DNA of 64,000 nt from Flavobacterium araucananum (GTDB lineage Bacteria > Bacteroidota > Bacteroidia > Flavobacteriales > Flavobacteriaceae). Positions 1-7,354 of the stretch are shown piece after piece. The stretch's first letter is position 1; the number at the start of each line of letters is the position of its first letter. The stretch lies in the NCBI RefSeq assembly GCF_002222055.1, contig NZ_MUGS01000002.1, positions 267,745 through 331,744 of the forward strand, in the 5' to 3' direction. Position numbers and translations under genes: made by a program. Under the pieces are notes generated by a model. It was not told where the DNA came from and did not search any database. It saw only the letters and a list, made by a program, of their open reading frames with translations.

Positions 1-96
1 ATAAAAATTATAAGGGATAGAAAGTCCTTTAGAGTCGCGAATAATTCCGTATTCTCCAAAGAGTAATATTTTTGAGTAAAATAATGGTCCTTTCAT
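1..96 (-). CDS. Mevalonate kinase, N-terminal 32 codons (partial)
   Basis: An open frame begins with ATG at 94-96 on the minus strand and runs off the left edge. It reads MKGPLFYSKILLFGEYGIIR and continues DSKGLSIPYNFY. The stretch ILLFGEYGI plus a following sugar-like GLSIP segment is the usual opening of a GHMP-family mevalonate kinase (KxxLFGEHxV in the family). It would phosphorylate mevalonate in the isoprenoid pathway in the cytoplasm. Its ATG overlaps the stop of the upstream toxin gene as ATGA (93-96), so translation is probably coupled. Its position after mvaD supports the call. Only the N-terminus is visible, so the enzyme subtype is inferred. Confidence 0.72.
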   Translation of the reverse strand, partial: MKGPLFYSKILLFGEYGIIRDSKGLSIPYNFY

Positions 97-392
97 ATGT
101 GTTTTATGTCTTTTATTTTATTTGGGTCTTGTCGTGTGTCAAAAAATGTAATTATATCTACTCTTTTTGTATTGAATTTATAATAGATTGTTGTTTGTTT
201 TGACAAGATACATTTGCGATTTAGTTCCGACTTAGGAAAATTTTCAGGATCACTTTGTATTAGATAAATTACTTTGTCAAGATTTGATATAAATTTATTT
301 TTTACTGTTTTTGACCATTTAATTTCTAGATACCCAAATAATTCAAATAAATTTTTTTCTGCATTTTTTGAAAAGATTATTGCTCTTTTCAT
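93..392 (-). CDS. RelE/ParE-family type II toxin
   Basis: A 99-residue basic protein with the size and layout of the RelE/ParE fold. It has an N-terminal helical pair (AEKNLFELFGYLEIKWS), a central FPKSELNRKC segment, and a C-terminal beta region with YYKFNTKRVDIITFFDTRQDP. The last part is the typical strand plus RQDP motif of Bacteroidetes ParE-like toxins. The family acts either on gyrase (ParE) or as a ribosome-dependent mRNA interferase (RelE); the sequence does not settle which. The start ATG at 390-392 overlaps the stop of the upstream antitoxin by one base. Its own stop overlaps the mevalonate kinase start. All residues look intact. Confidence 0.85.
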   Translation of the reverse strand: MKRAIIFSKNAEKNLFELFGYLEIKWSKTVKNKFISNLDKVIYLIQSDPENFPKSELNRKCILSKQTTIYYKFNTKRVDIITFFDTRQDPNKIKDIKHI

Positions 393-610
393 TAACGATG
401 CTTTTTCATCATATCTTCATACAAAATAAATTCACCTCGTTCAATTTGTCTTTCTCCTTCTTTAATTTCTTCTTTCTGTGCCTCAGTTAAATCATCCCAC
501 CAATCTTTTTTCTTTTTGGTCAACAATTTTATGACGGCTTCAATGATTGATGGATCATTTGTCTCTTCAATCATATTTATTGCTTCGCGTTTTCCTAATT
601 GAATGTCCAT
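392..610 (-). CDS. Antitoxin of the RelE/ParE-type pair
   Basis: A 72-residue acidic protein directly upstream of the toxin, in the normal antitoxin-first order with a TAATG junction. The N-terminal half looks helical. The C-terminal half has a basic patch (KLLTKKKKDWWDDLT), then the highly charged EAQKEEIKEGERQIERGEF, a pattern seen in small Bacteroidetes addiction-module antitoxins whose C-terminal tail wraps the toxin. It should neutralize the toxin and repress its own promoter. I chose ATG at 608-610; a TTG two codons further upstream is possible but unlikely. The assignment rests mainly on size, charge and context. Confidence 0.75.
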   Translation of the reverse strand: MDIQLGKREAINMIEETNDPSIIEAVIKLLTKKKKDWWDDLTEAQKEEIKEGERQIERGEFILYEDMMKKHR

Positions 611-625
611 AATCAAAATTTTAAT

Positions 626-633
626 TAAAGATA
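626..633 (-). promoter_or_regulatory. Possible internal promoter -7 box before the antitoxin
   Basis: On the minus strand this reads TATCTTTA, one base off the Flavobacterium -7 consensus TAnnTTTG. It lies in the 30-bp gap between the mvaD stop and the antitoxin start, 15 bp before the ATG. A private promoter would suit an autoregulated toxin-antitoxin pair. No clear -33 TTG was seen, so this is weak. Confidence 0.3.
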
Positions 634-640
634 CGGAAAA

Positions 641-1744
641 TTATAATGCAATTGCACCATCTCCAATCTGGTCGCAAATGTACTGACCATTCTGACAAAA
701 TACAACTAATTCGTCCTGAATAAATTGTAATACTTTTCCGATAACGTTTTCTGGATATAAAACATGAACATTTGCACCAGCATCAAGTGTAAAACAAATC
801 GGAATCTTAGTTTCATTTCTAAATTTCCAGATCGCATTGATGATTTGCAAGGTGTTTGGTTTCATTAATATAAAATAGGGCATTGATGTCATCATCATAG
901 CGTGCAAAGTCAGGGCTTCGCTTTCGACTACTTTAATAAATTCGTCTAGATTTCCGTTTTCGAAAATTGCAATTAACTGATCTAAATTTTCGTGAGCCTG
1001 AGCAAAACGTCTTTCTGCATAAGGATGGTTGTGCATTAAATCATGTCCAACGGTGCTTGAAACTTGTTTTTCGCCTTTGTCAACTAATAAAATAGTGTCT
1101 TGATAATTTTTGAAGTTCTCATGAATAGTATAAGGAAATTCGACTCCAAATAAATCAGAACTGCCTTTGATGTTTTTCTGATCTCCCCAAACAACAACAT
1201 TTCCTTTTATACTTCGGCAAGCACTTCCAGAACCTAAACGTGCTAAAAATGATGCTTTTTGATAAAAATAGTCTTCTGTCATTTCCGGGTTTAAAACCTT
1301 TTCTAAACTCATGAAATTCATGGCTAAAGCAGCCATTCCTGAAGCAGATGAAGCAATTCCGGAACTGTGCGGAAACGTATTTTTTGTGTCAATCGTAAAA
1401 TGATATGCTTTCAAAAAAGGCAAATAAATTTCGATTCGCTCTAAAAATTTCTGGATTTTTGGTTTGAAATCTTCTTTTGGTTTTCCTTCAAATAATAAAT
1501 CGAATGAAAAACCTCCATTTGTCACATCGAGCGGAGTCGAAATGCTTTTTTTTTCAAAACCCAACTTAGTAATCGTTTTACAATTATTAAGGGTAAAACT
1601 AACCGAGGGATTTGCCGGAATTTGATTGTCTTTCTTTCCCCAATATTTCACTAATGCAATATTGCTTGGAGCGCTCCATTCAAAATTTCCGTTTTCGATC
1701 GTCGAGGTATATTTTTCAGGAATAAAATCAGTTGCTGTAAACAT
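641..1744 (-). CDS. mvaD: Diphosphomevalonate decarboxylase
   Basis: A 367-residue cytoplasmic GHMP-superfamily enzyme that makes isopentenyl diphosphate from mevalonate diphosphate with ATP. The N-terminal SAPSNIALVKYWGKKD is the family signature. The phosphate-binding loop follows as FPHSSGIASSASGMAALAM. GSGSACRSIKGNVVVW (about residues 171-186) is the other conserved block. Near the C-terminus LDAGANVHVLYP contains the conserved Asp of the family. Length is slightly above the usual 320-350. It heads the minus-strand run mvaD, antitoxin, toxin, mevalonate kinase. Confidence 0.95.
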   Translation of the reverse strand: MFTATDFIPEKYTSTIENGNFEWSAPSNIALVKYWGKKDNQIPANPSVSFTLNNCKTITKLGFEKKSISTPLDVTNGGFSFDLLFEGKPKEDFKPKIQKFLERIEIYLPFLKAYHFTIDTKNTFPHSSGIASSASGMAALAMNFMSLEKVLNPEMTEDYFYQKASFLARLGSGSACRSIKGNVVVWGDQKNIKGSSDLFGVEFPYTIHENFKNYQDTILLVDKGEKQVSSTVGHDLMHNHPYAERRFAQAHENLDQLIAIFENGNLDEFIKVVESEALTLHAMMMTSMPYFILMKPNTLQIINAIWKFRNETKIPICFTLDAGANVHVLYPENVIGKVLQFIQDELVVFCQNGQYICDQIGDGAIAL

Positions 1745-1761
1745 GAATTATAAAATTTTTG

Positions 1762-1769
1762 CAAAGATA
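1762..1769 (-). promoter_or_regulatory. Promoter -7 box for the mvaD operon
   Basis: Minus-strand TATCTTTG, an exact match to the Flavobacterium -7 consensus TAnnTTTG, 18 bp upstream of the mvaD ATG. The AT-rich upstream stretch lacks a clean TTG at the expected distance. Confidence 0.5.
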
Positions 1770-1912
1770 GTTTTTTCACCATAATAGGTATTTTTTTTCA
1801 CCATGTAAGTTATATAAGAAATTATAAGTTTGGCCTCGACTAAAATGAACTTGTATTACTTATATGGTTTAACCTTTCTTTTTAACTATTTTTGGATAAA
1901 AATTGAATAAGA

Positions 1913-2389
1913 ATGAACAAGGTAGTCAAAATCGTCATAGCGCTCTTTATTTGTTTAATGGTAGGATATTCTGCAAGTGTAGTAACGAGACCAAGTGTCG
2001 AAATCTGGTATCCTACGATTGTAAAGCCTGTTTTTAATCCGCCCAATTGGATTTTCATGCCGGTTTGGACTTTGCTTTATATTTTAATGGCAGTTGCCGC
2101 AGGATTGGTTTGGGATAAAATAAAAGAACAAAACGAAGAGGTAAAAAAAGCGCTAGGTTTCTTCTTGATTCAATTGACTTTGAACGCAATTTGGTCGTAT
2201 TTATTCTTTGGACTAAAGAATCCAATGTTGGCTTTGATCGAAATTGTGCTTTTATGGTTGATGATTTATGAAACGTACTTAAAATTCACCAAAATAAATA
2301 AAACTGCGGGTTATTTATTGATTCCGTATATGGCTTGGGTTGCTTTTGCAGGAGTTTTGAATGCCAGTATCTGGTGGTTGAACAAATAA
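1913..2389 (+). CDS. TspO/MBR-family membrane protein
   Basis: A 158-residue integral membrane protein with five predicted hydrophobic helices and the tryptophan-rich pattern of TspO (bacterial homologue of the mitochondrial peripheral benzodiazepine receptor). Diagnostic pieces are PSVEIWYPTIVKPVFNPPNWIF and PVWTLLYILMAVAAGLVW in the first half. NAIWSYLFFGLKNP follows in the middle, and NASIWWLN closes the protein. The family binds porphyrins and other hydrophobic ligands; its physiological role in Flavobacteria is not established. It is a single gene divergent from mvaD. Confidence 0.9.
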   Translation: MNKVVKIVIALFICLMVGYSASVVTRPSVEIWYPTIVKPVFNPPNWIFMPVWTLLYILMAVAAGLVWDKIKEQNEEVKKALGFFLIQLTLNAIWSYLFFGLKNPMLALIEIVLLWLMIYETYLKFTKINKTAGYLLIPYMAWVAFAGVLNASIWWLNK

Positions 2390-2409
2390 TCCAGTAGTGA
2401 GGTTTTAGT

Positions 2410-3135
2410 TTAATTTAGAGGTTCTAATTTAGCTTTTTTGAACATCTCATTTTTAGCATACAAAAAATCCATTGTAGTCAATATATTATTGTTTTCTATA
2501 ATACCTTTTGATCTTGGGTCTGCATCACAAAAATCTATAAAAAGATCTTTTTCTTCGGGCTTTAATTTTAATTCCTGGGTAAAAAAGCTTGAAGGAATTG
2601 ATGCTGCGATGAGTTTTTTGAAAAGACTCATGGTTTCCATTTTTTCTTTTGGTTTTCCAGACCCTAAAGCAAATGATACTGACATTCCGTTTGTTATTGT
2701 TCCGTCTTTATAGCCCGGAATCGATCGGGTTAAATCATTGGCTCTTTTTAGAACATCGATGTTGTTAATAGCGCCCTGATCGAATTTAATTTTGTCAAAC
2801 TTTAAACTGGTTATCACAACTTCTTTTAATTCCTCAGGTTTTATAATCATATTGACCCAGATATTATCCTGAGCAATATTTTGGGAATTTATCTTTATTC
2901 TTGTAAAAAAGTAATTTTTAGAGAAAAACAACAAACTATCATTTGGTTGTACCAGAATCGAAAATTCTCCCATATAATTTGTTCTGGTGCTGGTTTTGGC
3001 TGTTTTGTTAATGACTTCAACTTTTTCTATCGGATAATTATTGGAAAGAACTTTTCCGTGAAGTAATTTTTCTGTCTGAGAAATAGAAAGTTGGTAGGTT
3101 AAAAAAGAAATTATGGTAAGTAATCTTACTTTCAT
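2410..3135 (-). CDS. Exported carboxypeptidase-regulatory-like domain protein
   Basis: 241 residues with a signal peptide (residues 1-19, ending SIS-Q). A CarboxypepD-regulatory-like beta-sandwich follows at about residues 24-110, with the typical LHGKVLSNNYPIEKVEVINKTAK and TNYMGEFSILVQPND turns. The domain is common at the front of Bacteroidetes TonB receptors, but here no plug or barrel follows. The C-terminal 120 residues are unassigned and include a possible helical SLFKKLIAAS segment. A periplasmic or surface location is likely. It is a lone gene with no operon partners, and its function is unknown. Confidence 0.7.
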   Translation of the reverse strand: MKVRLLTIISFLTYQLSISQTEKLLHGKVLSNNYPIEKVEVINKTAKTSTRTNYMGEFSILVQPNDSLLFFSKNYFFTRIKINSQNIAQDNIWVNMIIKPEELKEVVITSLKFDKIKFDQGAINNIDVLKRANDLTRSIPGYKDGTITNGMSVSFALGSGKPKEKMETMSLFKKLIAASIPSSFFTQELKLKPEEKDLFIDFCDADPRSKGIIENNNILTTMDFLYAKNEMFKKAKLEPLN

Positions 3136-3242
3136 TTAATGGTATTTAGTTGGGCGTAAAATTATTAGAATTGTCTTAACGAAAACTTAGAGAATCTGTA
3201 AAATCTTGTTAATTGATCAGTTCGGTTGAAAGTCGCAGTCGC

Positions 3243-3287
3243 AGTTTTCAGTCACAGTTTGCAAACTGAAAACTGTGACTGAAAACT
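3243..3287. repeat. 18-bp perfect inverted repeat, probable terminator
   Basis: Left arm 3243-3260 (AGTTTTCAGTCACAGTTT) pairs perfectly with right arm 3270-3287 around a 9-nt loop. It sits just past the stop of the minus-strand flavoprotein gene. There is no strong U-tract on either side, so it may be a dispersed palindrome that also works as a transcript end. Confidence 0.6.
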
Positions 3288-3292
3288 GAAAA

Positions 3293-4501
3293 CTAAATAG
3301 CATTTGCCAAAATAAACCCGCTTGTCCAGGCATTCTGAAAGTTAAACCCTCCAGTAATAGCGTCAATATTTACTATTTCGCCAGCAAAATAAAGGTTTTG
3401 ATGTAATTTGCTTTCCATGGTTTTAAAATTGATTTCTTTTAAATCGATTCCTCCTGCGGTAACAAATTCTTCTTTAAAAGTACTTTTTCCGTTTACCTGA
3501 AATTGTGCTTTTGTGAGTTGTGATGCTAGATTCTGTAATTGAATTTTAGATAAATCTGCCCATTTCGTTTCGGCTTCAATTCCTGAAGCTAAAACCAGAC
3601 TTTCCCATAAACGGTTAGGAAATTCGAAAGGGGATTTTTTTGAAACAGCTTTCTTGGCATGTTCTTGTTTTAAGTCTTTCAGGATTTTTTCTGCATCTTC
3701 TGTATCAACATCATTTAGCCAATTGACAAAGATTGTAAACTGATAGTTTTTGTCGAATAAAGTACGCGCACCCCAAGCCGAAAGTTTCAAAATAGCAGGA
3801 CCGCTCATTCCCCAATGTGTGATTAATAAAGGTCCTGTCGATTCGAGTTTGGTGTCTTTTACGTTTACGGTAACTTGTGCTGCAACGCCTGGCAACTCTT
3901 TTATTCTGGAATCTTTAATATTGAAGGTAAATAGGGAAGGAACCGGGCTTACAATTGCATGTCCTTGTGTTTGCAGCATTTCCCAGATTTTAGGATTACT
4001 TCCTGTGGCAAGAACCAATTTTTCGGTAGCATAATTTTCATCCTGAGTATCAATTTTCCAGTGATTTTCGGCCTTAAAAATCGATTGTACACTTTGTCCG
4101 GTTAGTACTTTAATACCTAATTTTCCGGTTGCTTCTAAGAAACAATCAATGATAGTTTGCGATGAATTCGAAACAGGAAACATTCGTCCGTCGTCTTCGA
4201 TTTTTAATTCTACACCATGTTTTTCGAACCATTCGATTGTATCGCCGGAACAAAATTGATGAAAAGGACCACGAAGTTCTTTTTCGCCACGCGGATAAAA
4301 TTTGACTAATTCATTCGGTTCAAAACAAGCATGGGTTACATTACATCTTCCACCACCGGAAACTCGGACTTTCGAGAGTACTTCTTTTCCTCTTTCTAAA
4401 ATGGCAATTTTCAGTTTCGGATTTTTCTCTGCAATATTAATCGCAGTAAAAAAACCTGCAGCGCCTCCGCCAACAATAATTATGTCGAAATTTTTGATCA
4501 T
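3293..4501 (-). CDS. FAD-dependent oxidoreductase of the HI0933/YhiN/BaiN family
   Basis: 402 residues. The N-terminal dinucleotide-binding motif is DIIIVGGGAAGFFTA, followed by LERG. The family-specific VSGGGRCNVTHAC segment is at about residues 47-60, and the C-terminal AGEIVNIDAITGGFNFQNAW closes the FAD site. These three blocks define the HI0933-like flavoproteins, which include a bile-acid reductase (BaiN), while most members have no proven substrate. Likely cytoplasmic, with no signal peptide. No operon partners are close enough to suggest a substrate. Confidence 0.9.
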   Translation of the reverse strand: MIKNFDIIIVGGGAAGFFTAINIAEKNPKLKIAILERGKEVLSKVRVSGGGRCNVTHACFEPNELVKFYPRGEKELRGPFHQFCSGDTIEWFEKHGVELKIEDDGRMFPVSNSSQTIIDCFLEATGKLGIKVLTGQSVQSIFKAENHWKIDTQDENYATEKLVLATGSNPKIWEMLQTQGHAIVSPVPSLFTFNIKDSRIKELPGVAAQVTVNVKDTKLESTGPLLITHWGMSGPAILKLSAWGARTLFDKNYQFTIFVNWLNDVDTEDAEKILKDLKQEHAKKAVSKKSPFEFPNRLWESLVLASGIEAETKWADLSKIQLQNLASQLTKAQFQVNGKSTFKEEFVTAGGIDLKEINFKTMESKLHQNLYFAGEIVNIDAITGGFNFQNAWTSGFILANAI

Positions 4502-4528
4502 GTTATTTTGTTTGTCACAAAAGTTTTA

Positions 4529-4590
4529 GCCACGAATTCACGAATTTTTATTCTCAAAGATTGTCAAGAAATAATTCGTGAATTCGTGGC
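4529..4590. repeat. 62-bp palindromic intergenic repeat, copy 1
   Basis: Begins GCCACGAATTCACGAATT and ends with the inverse AATTCGTGAATTCGTGGC, giving a long stem with a 26-nt centre. A near-identical copy in the opposite orientation lies at 7267-7328 (three differences by eye). It falls between the flavoprotein and the phosphodiesterase genes. Confidence 0.85.
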
Positions 4591-4599
4591 TATTAAACT

Positions 4600-5277
4600 T
4601 TATATTTTATCGGGAAAATCAGAGATAATTCCGTCTACGTTAAAGCTTTTTATTTTTTGAATGTCTTCTGCTGTATTTACTGTCCAGGGTAAAACCATAA
4701 AACCTTTGTCCTGTATTTCCTGAACATTTTCTAGATTCAATAATTGATAATCGGGATTAATGGCGTGTGCTTGTATTAATTCGGCGAAAGCCAAAGCCTT
4801 GTTCACATCTTCTTCTGTCAAAACCCCAATTGCAATATTCGAATTTAGATTTGACGTTTCTTTCAGTAAATCCCAATTAAAACTAGAAACGATAAAATGT
4901 CCGTAATTCCAATTTTTCTCAGTAATGTATTCTTCAATTAATGCGGCAACTTTATCCGCAGTTCCTAAGCCTTTTAGCTCGATATTGATCAGACATTTTT
5001 TATTGACTAAATCAAAAACCTGTTTTAAAGTTGGAATCTCGTATTGATCATCAATCAAAAATGTCTTTAATTCTGCTAAAGAAAAAGTATTTACAAAACC
5101 TTTTCCATTGGTCGTTCTGTCGATCGTTTCATCATGAATTACGATTATATGTCCGTCAGAACTAAGGTGAACATCTAGTTCGATTCCGTCAGCCTTTAAG
5201 TCTAATGCTTTCTGGAAGGACTTTAGAGTATTCTCAGGTTCATATCCTCTGGCACCGCGATGAGCTATTTTTAGCAT
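4600..5277 (-). CDS. Glycerophosphodiester phosphodiesterase
   Basis: 225 residues of the GDPD family (TIM barrel), which splits glycerophosphodiesters into glycerol 3-phosphate and an alcohol. Visible catalytic and metal residues are HRGARGYEPENT (residues 6-17, with the general-acid/base His and a metal-binding Glu), DGIELDVHLSSDG and VIHDETIDRTTNGKG (second His). The barrel end has LPWTVNT and DGIISDFP. There is no signal peptide, so it is probably cytoplasmic. The length is typical of short bacterial GDPDs such as UgpQ. Confidence 0.93.
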   Translation of the reverse strand: MLKIAHRGARGYEPENTLKSFQKALDLKADGIELDVHLSSDGHIIVIHDETIDRTTNGKGFVNTFSLAELKTFLIDDQYEIPTLKQVFDLVNKKCLINIELKGLGTADKVAALIEEYITEKNWNYGHFIVSSFNWDLLKETSNLNSNIAIGVLTEEDVNKALAFAELIQAHAINPDYQLLNLENVQEIQDKGFMVLPWTVNTAEDIQKIKSFNVDGIISDFPDKI

Positions 5278-5354
5278 GTATTGAGCGTTTAACCGTTTAA
5301 CTGCAAAGGTCGCAAAGTTTACCCAAAATGCGCTAAGGATTAGATAAAAAGTTA

Positions 5355-5470
5355 GCCACAGATTATAGGATTAAAATGATTTTTGTTTCACACAGATTTT
5401 GCAGATTTTTTAGAATGTATTTATAAATATCGGTATAGATTTTTTAATCTGCCTTATCTGCGAGAGAAAA
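5355..5470. repeat. Degenerate GCCACAGATTA-type repeat
   Basis: Starts GCCACAGATTATAGGATTAA and carries further fragments of the same motif (CACAGATTTTGCAGATT, AATCTGCCTTATCTGC). It looks like a diverged or interrupted member of the family seen complete at 5479-5540. No gene signal was seen here. Confidence 0.5.
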
Positions 5471-5478
5471 AAAAGTTA

Positions 5479-5540
5479 GCCACCGATTAAAAAGATTAAA
5501 AGGATTTTTTAAATCTGTGCTAATCTTTTAAGTCTGTGGC
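5479..5540. repeat. 62-bp palindromic intergenic repeat, GCCACNGATTA type
   Basis: Runs from GCCACCGATTAAAAAGATTA to a terminal TTAAGTCTGTGGC, with imperfect inverted arms. It has the same length and GCCAC/GTGGC ends as the elements at 4529 and 7267, but a different core (GATTAAAAGG instead of GAATTCACG). It lies downstream of the GH13 gene. Confidence 0.75.
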
Positions 5541-5561
5541 TAAAAAACTTTGCAGTTAACT

Positions 5562-7151
5562 CTATATTTTTTCTAATAAAACAAGTCCAAATTCAGAATG
5601 TACAAATGCTTTTCCGTCCTGAACTTCTGTTTCTTCACCAGAAAAAGCATCTTTTAGTTTCGTGCCATCCTGAAAAATCGATGCTACGGGAAGTTCTTTT
5701 AGACCAAGGTTAAGGTCTAAACCAATTATGACTTGATCTGTATAATTTTCAGTGGTATAGCTTCTGGAAAAGATATATGGTTTTTGAGTAATCATACGGT
5801 GTATTCCTGCACCAACTGCGGGATGATTTCTTCGAAACTGACCTAGTTTTTGCCAGTGTAACAGTATCTTTTGTGTTTCTTCGTTAGATTGAATATCATC
5901 CCAATTCATTAAAGATCGTAAAGTAGCGTCGCCTTCTGTATCTTCAATCACCAGAGAGCGACCTGATTCGTCGCCATAATAAACCTGAGAGATTCCGGGC
6001 GAAAGCAATAATTTGGTTCCGGATTCGAAAGTTCTGTTACGATGCGCATCAAAAGGATCAGGATCATCGTGTGAGGATATATAATTAAGGACACTATATC
6101 CTTTTAATTCATTTTGAAGTTTCGTTGAATACTTCGAAAATATAAACTCATAATCATTTTGAACATCCAACTTAAACTCAAAATTGATCATGCAGTTAAA
6201 ACCATTCTGGAAGTAATTTACTTTTCGATCTCCAAAATCATACTCCAGACCAGCGTTTATTCCGTAACCATATACTTCGGCAATTGTATAAAACGGATTT
6301 TGATCCAATATTTCTGTTGGATGGTTTTTTTTCCAGGTTTCGAATGCATAGTCACATTCTTTTTTAAAATCAAGCCAGACATTTTCTTCGGTATGTTTTA
6401 CAGTATCGGCTCTGTAACCATCAATTCCAAATTCTACGATATAATCTGTCAACCATTTTATGATGTAATATTTAGGAGTTCGGGGATAATTGGTTCTTTT
6501 GAAGAATTCATTAATTGAAGCAATTTCTTTTTCATATCGACCTTCTTTGTGCCATTTTTCGATTAAAAAAAAGGGTATTGCAACTTCCTGATTACTTTCG
6601 GTTCTTACATCCGGAAGATTATCCACTAAGGTACACATGGTTGTGTTTTCGAATGATTTATAATCACATACAACTCCTGTTCTAACCCAGTCTTGGGGCC
6701 AGATAGGATCTTCGGGAGTTACAGGTCCGGTATGATTGATTACACCGTCGAGCATAATTCTGATGCCTTTTGCGTGTGCTTTTTTGACCAGATTAGCGAG
6801 GTCTTCTTTGGTTCCAAAATTAGGGTCTAATGTTGTCCAGTCTCTTGCCCAATAACCATGGTAGCCATAACTAAGTCCGGTTCCTTCGTCGACGCCATCA
6901 TGAATTTGTTCTACAATTGGTGTAAGCCAAATGACATTGATTCCTAGTCGATCAAAATAACCGTCGTCGATTTTTTTAAGAATTCCGATGATGTCACCAC
7001 CTTCAAAACCACGTAATTTTCCGGGAGTTTTGGTTCGGTTAAAATTTAAATCATTAGAAGGGTTTCCGTTGTAAAAACGATCGGTAAGTAAAAAATAAAT
7101 ATTTGCTCCTTGCCATGCGAAAGGAGTTTTTGAAGTAGTGTCGTTATTCAT
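5562..7151 (-). CDS. GH13 alpha-amylase family enzyme, probably cytoplasmic
   Basis: 529 residues. The four GH13 regions are all visible: DGVINH (Asp135-His140), GIDGYRADTVKH with nucleophile Asp249, AEVYG with acid/base Glu292, and ISSHDD with transition-state Asp362. A C-terminal beta domain follows from about residue 440. There is no signal peptide or lipobox, so it should act inside the cell or depend on an unusual export route. It is the most distal minus-strand gene of the starch locus and is separated from the next GH13 gene by repeats. The substrate is probably maltodextrin, judged from context; the exact specificity cannot be read here. Confidence 0.9.
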   Translation of the reverse strand: MNNDTTSKTPFAWQGANIYFLLTDRFYNGNPSNDLNFNRTKTPGKLRGFEGGDIIGILKKIDDGYFDRLGINVIWLTPIVEQIHDGVDEGTGLSYGYHGYWARDWTTLDPNFGTKEDLANLVKKAHAKGIRIMLDGVINHTGPVTPEDPIWPQDWVRTGVVCDYKSFENTTMCTLVDNLPDVRTESNQEVAIPFFLIEKWHKEGRYEKEIASINEFFKRTNYPRTPKYYIIKWLTDYIVEFGIDGYRADTVKHTEENVWLDFKKECDYAFETWKKNHPTEILDQNPFYTIAEVYGYGINAGLEYDFGDRKVNYFQNGFNCMINFEFKLDVQNDYEFIFSKYSTKLQNELKGYSVLNYISSHDDPDPFDAHRNRTFESGTKLLLSPGISQVYYGDESGRSLVIEDTEGDATLRSLMNWDDIQSNEETQKILLHWQKLGQFRRNHPAVGAGIHRMITQKPYIFSRSYTTENYTDQVIIGLDLNLGLKELPVASIFQDGTKLKDAFSGEETEVQDGKAFVHSEFGLVLLEKI

Positions 7152-7213
7152 TGCAATTAATTTTTGCCAGAATATTAAAGATAATGAAAGAATGGCATAT
7201 AATAAAAAAATAA

Positions 7214-7254
7214 GCCACAGATTACAAGGTTAAAAGGATTTTTTTAATCTGTGT
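7214..7254. repeat. Partial GCCACAGATTA-type repeat
   Basis: Reads GCCACAGATTACAAGGTTAA through to TTTTTAATCTGTG, like the 5479-5540 element but without its closing GTGGC. It abuts the complete element at 7267-7328, so two repeat types are joined in tandem here. Confidence 0.65.
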
Positions 7255-7266
7255 CTAAAAAAAAAC

Positions 7267-7328
7267 GCCACGAATTCACGAATTATTTTTAGACAATCTT
7301 TGAGGATAAAAATTCGTGAATTCGTGGC
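7267..7328. repeat. 62-bp palindromic intergenic repeat, copy 2 (inverted)
   Basis: Same 62-bp length and arms as 4529-4590 (GCCACGAATTCACGAATT and its inverse). The asymmetric centre (loop CAATCTTTGAGGA here, TCTCAAAGATTGTC there) shows that this copy lies in the opposite direction. It is between the two GH13 genes. Confidence 0.85.
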
Positions 7329-7354
7329 GAAAAAACGTTGTGCGTAATGTTTTC

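Noticed and set aside
3750..4034. Plus-strand frame opposite the flavoprotein gene
   Set aside because: Antisense to a gene with intact FAD motifs and no independent signals.
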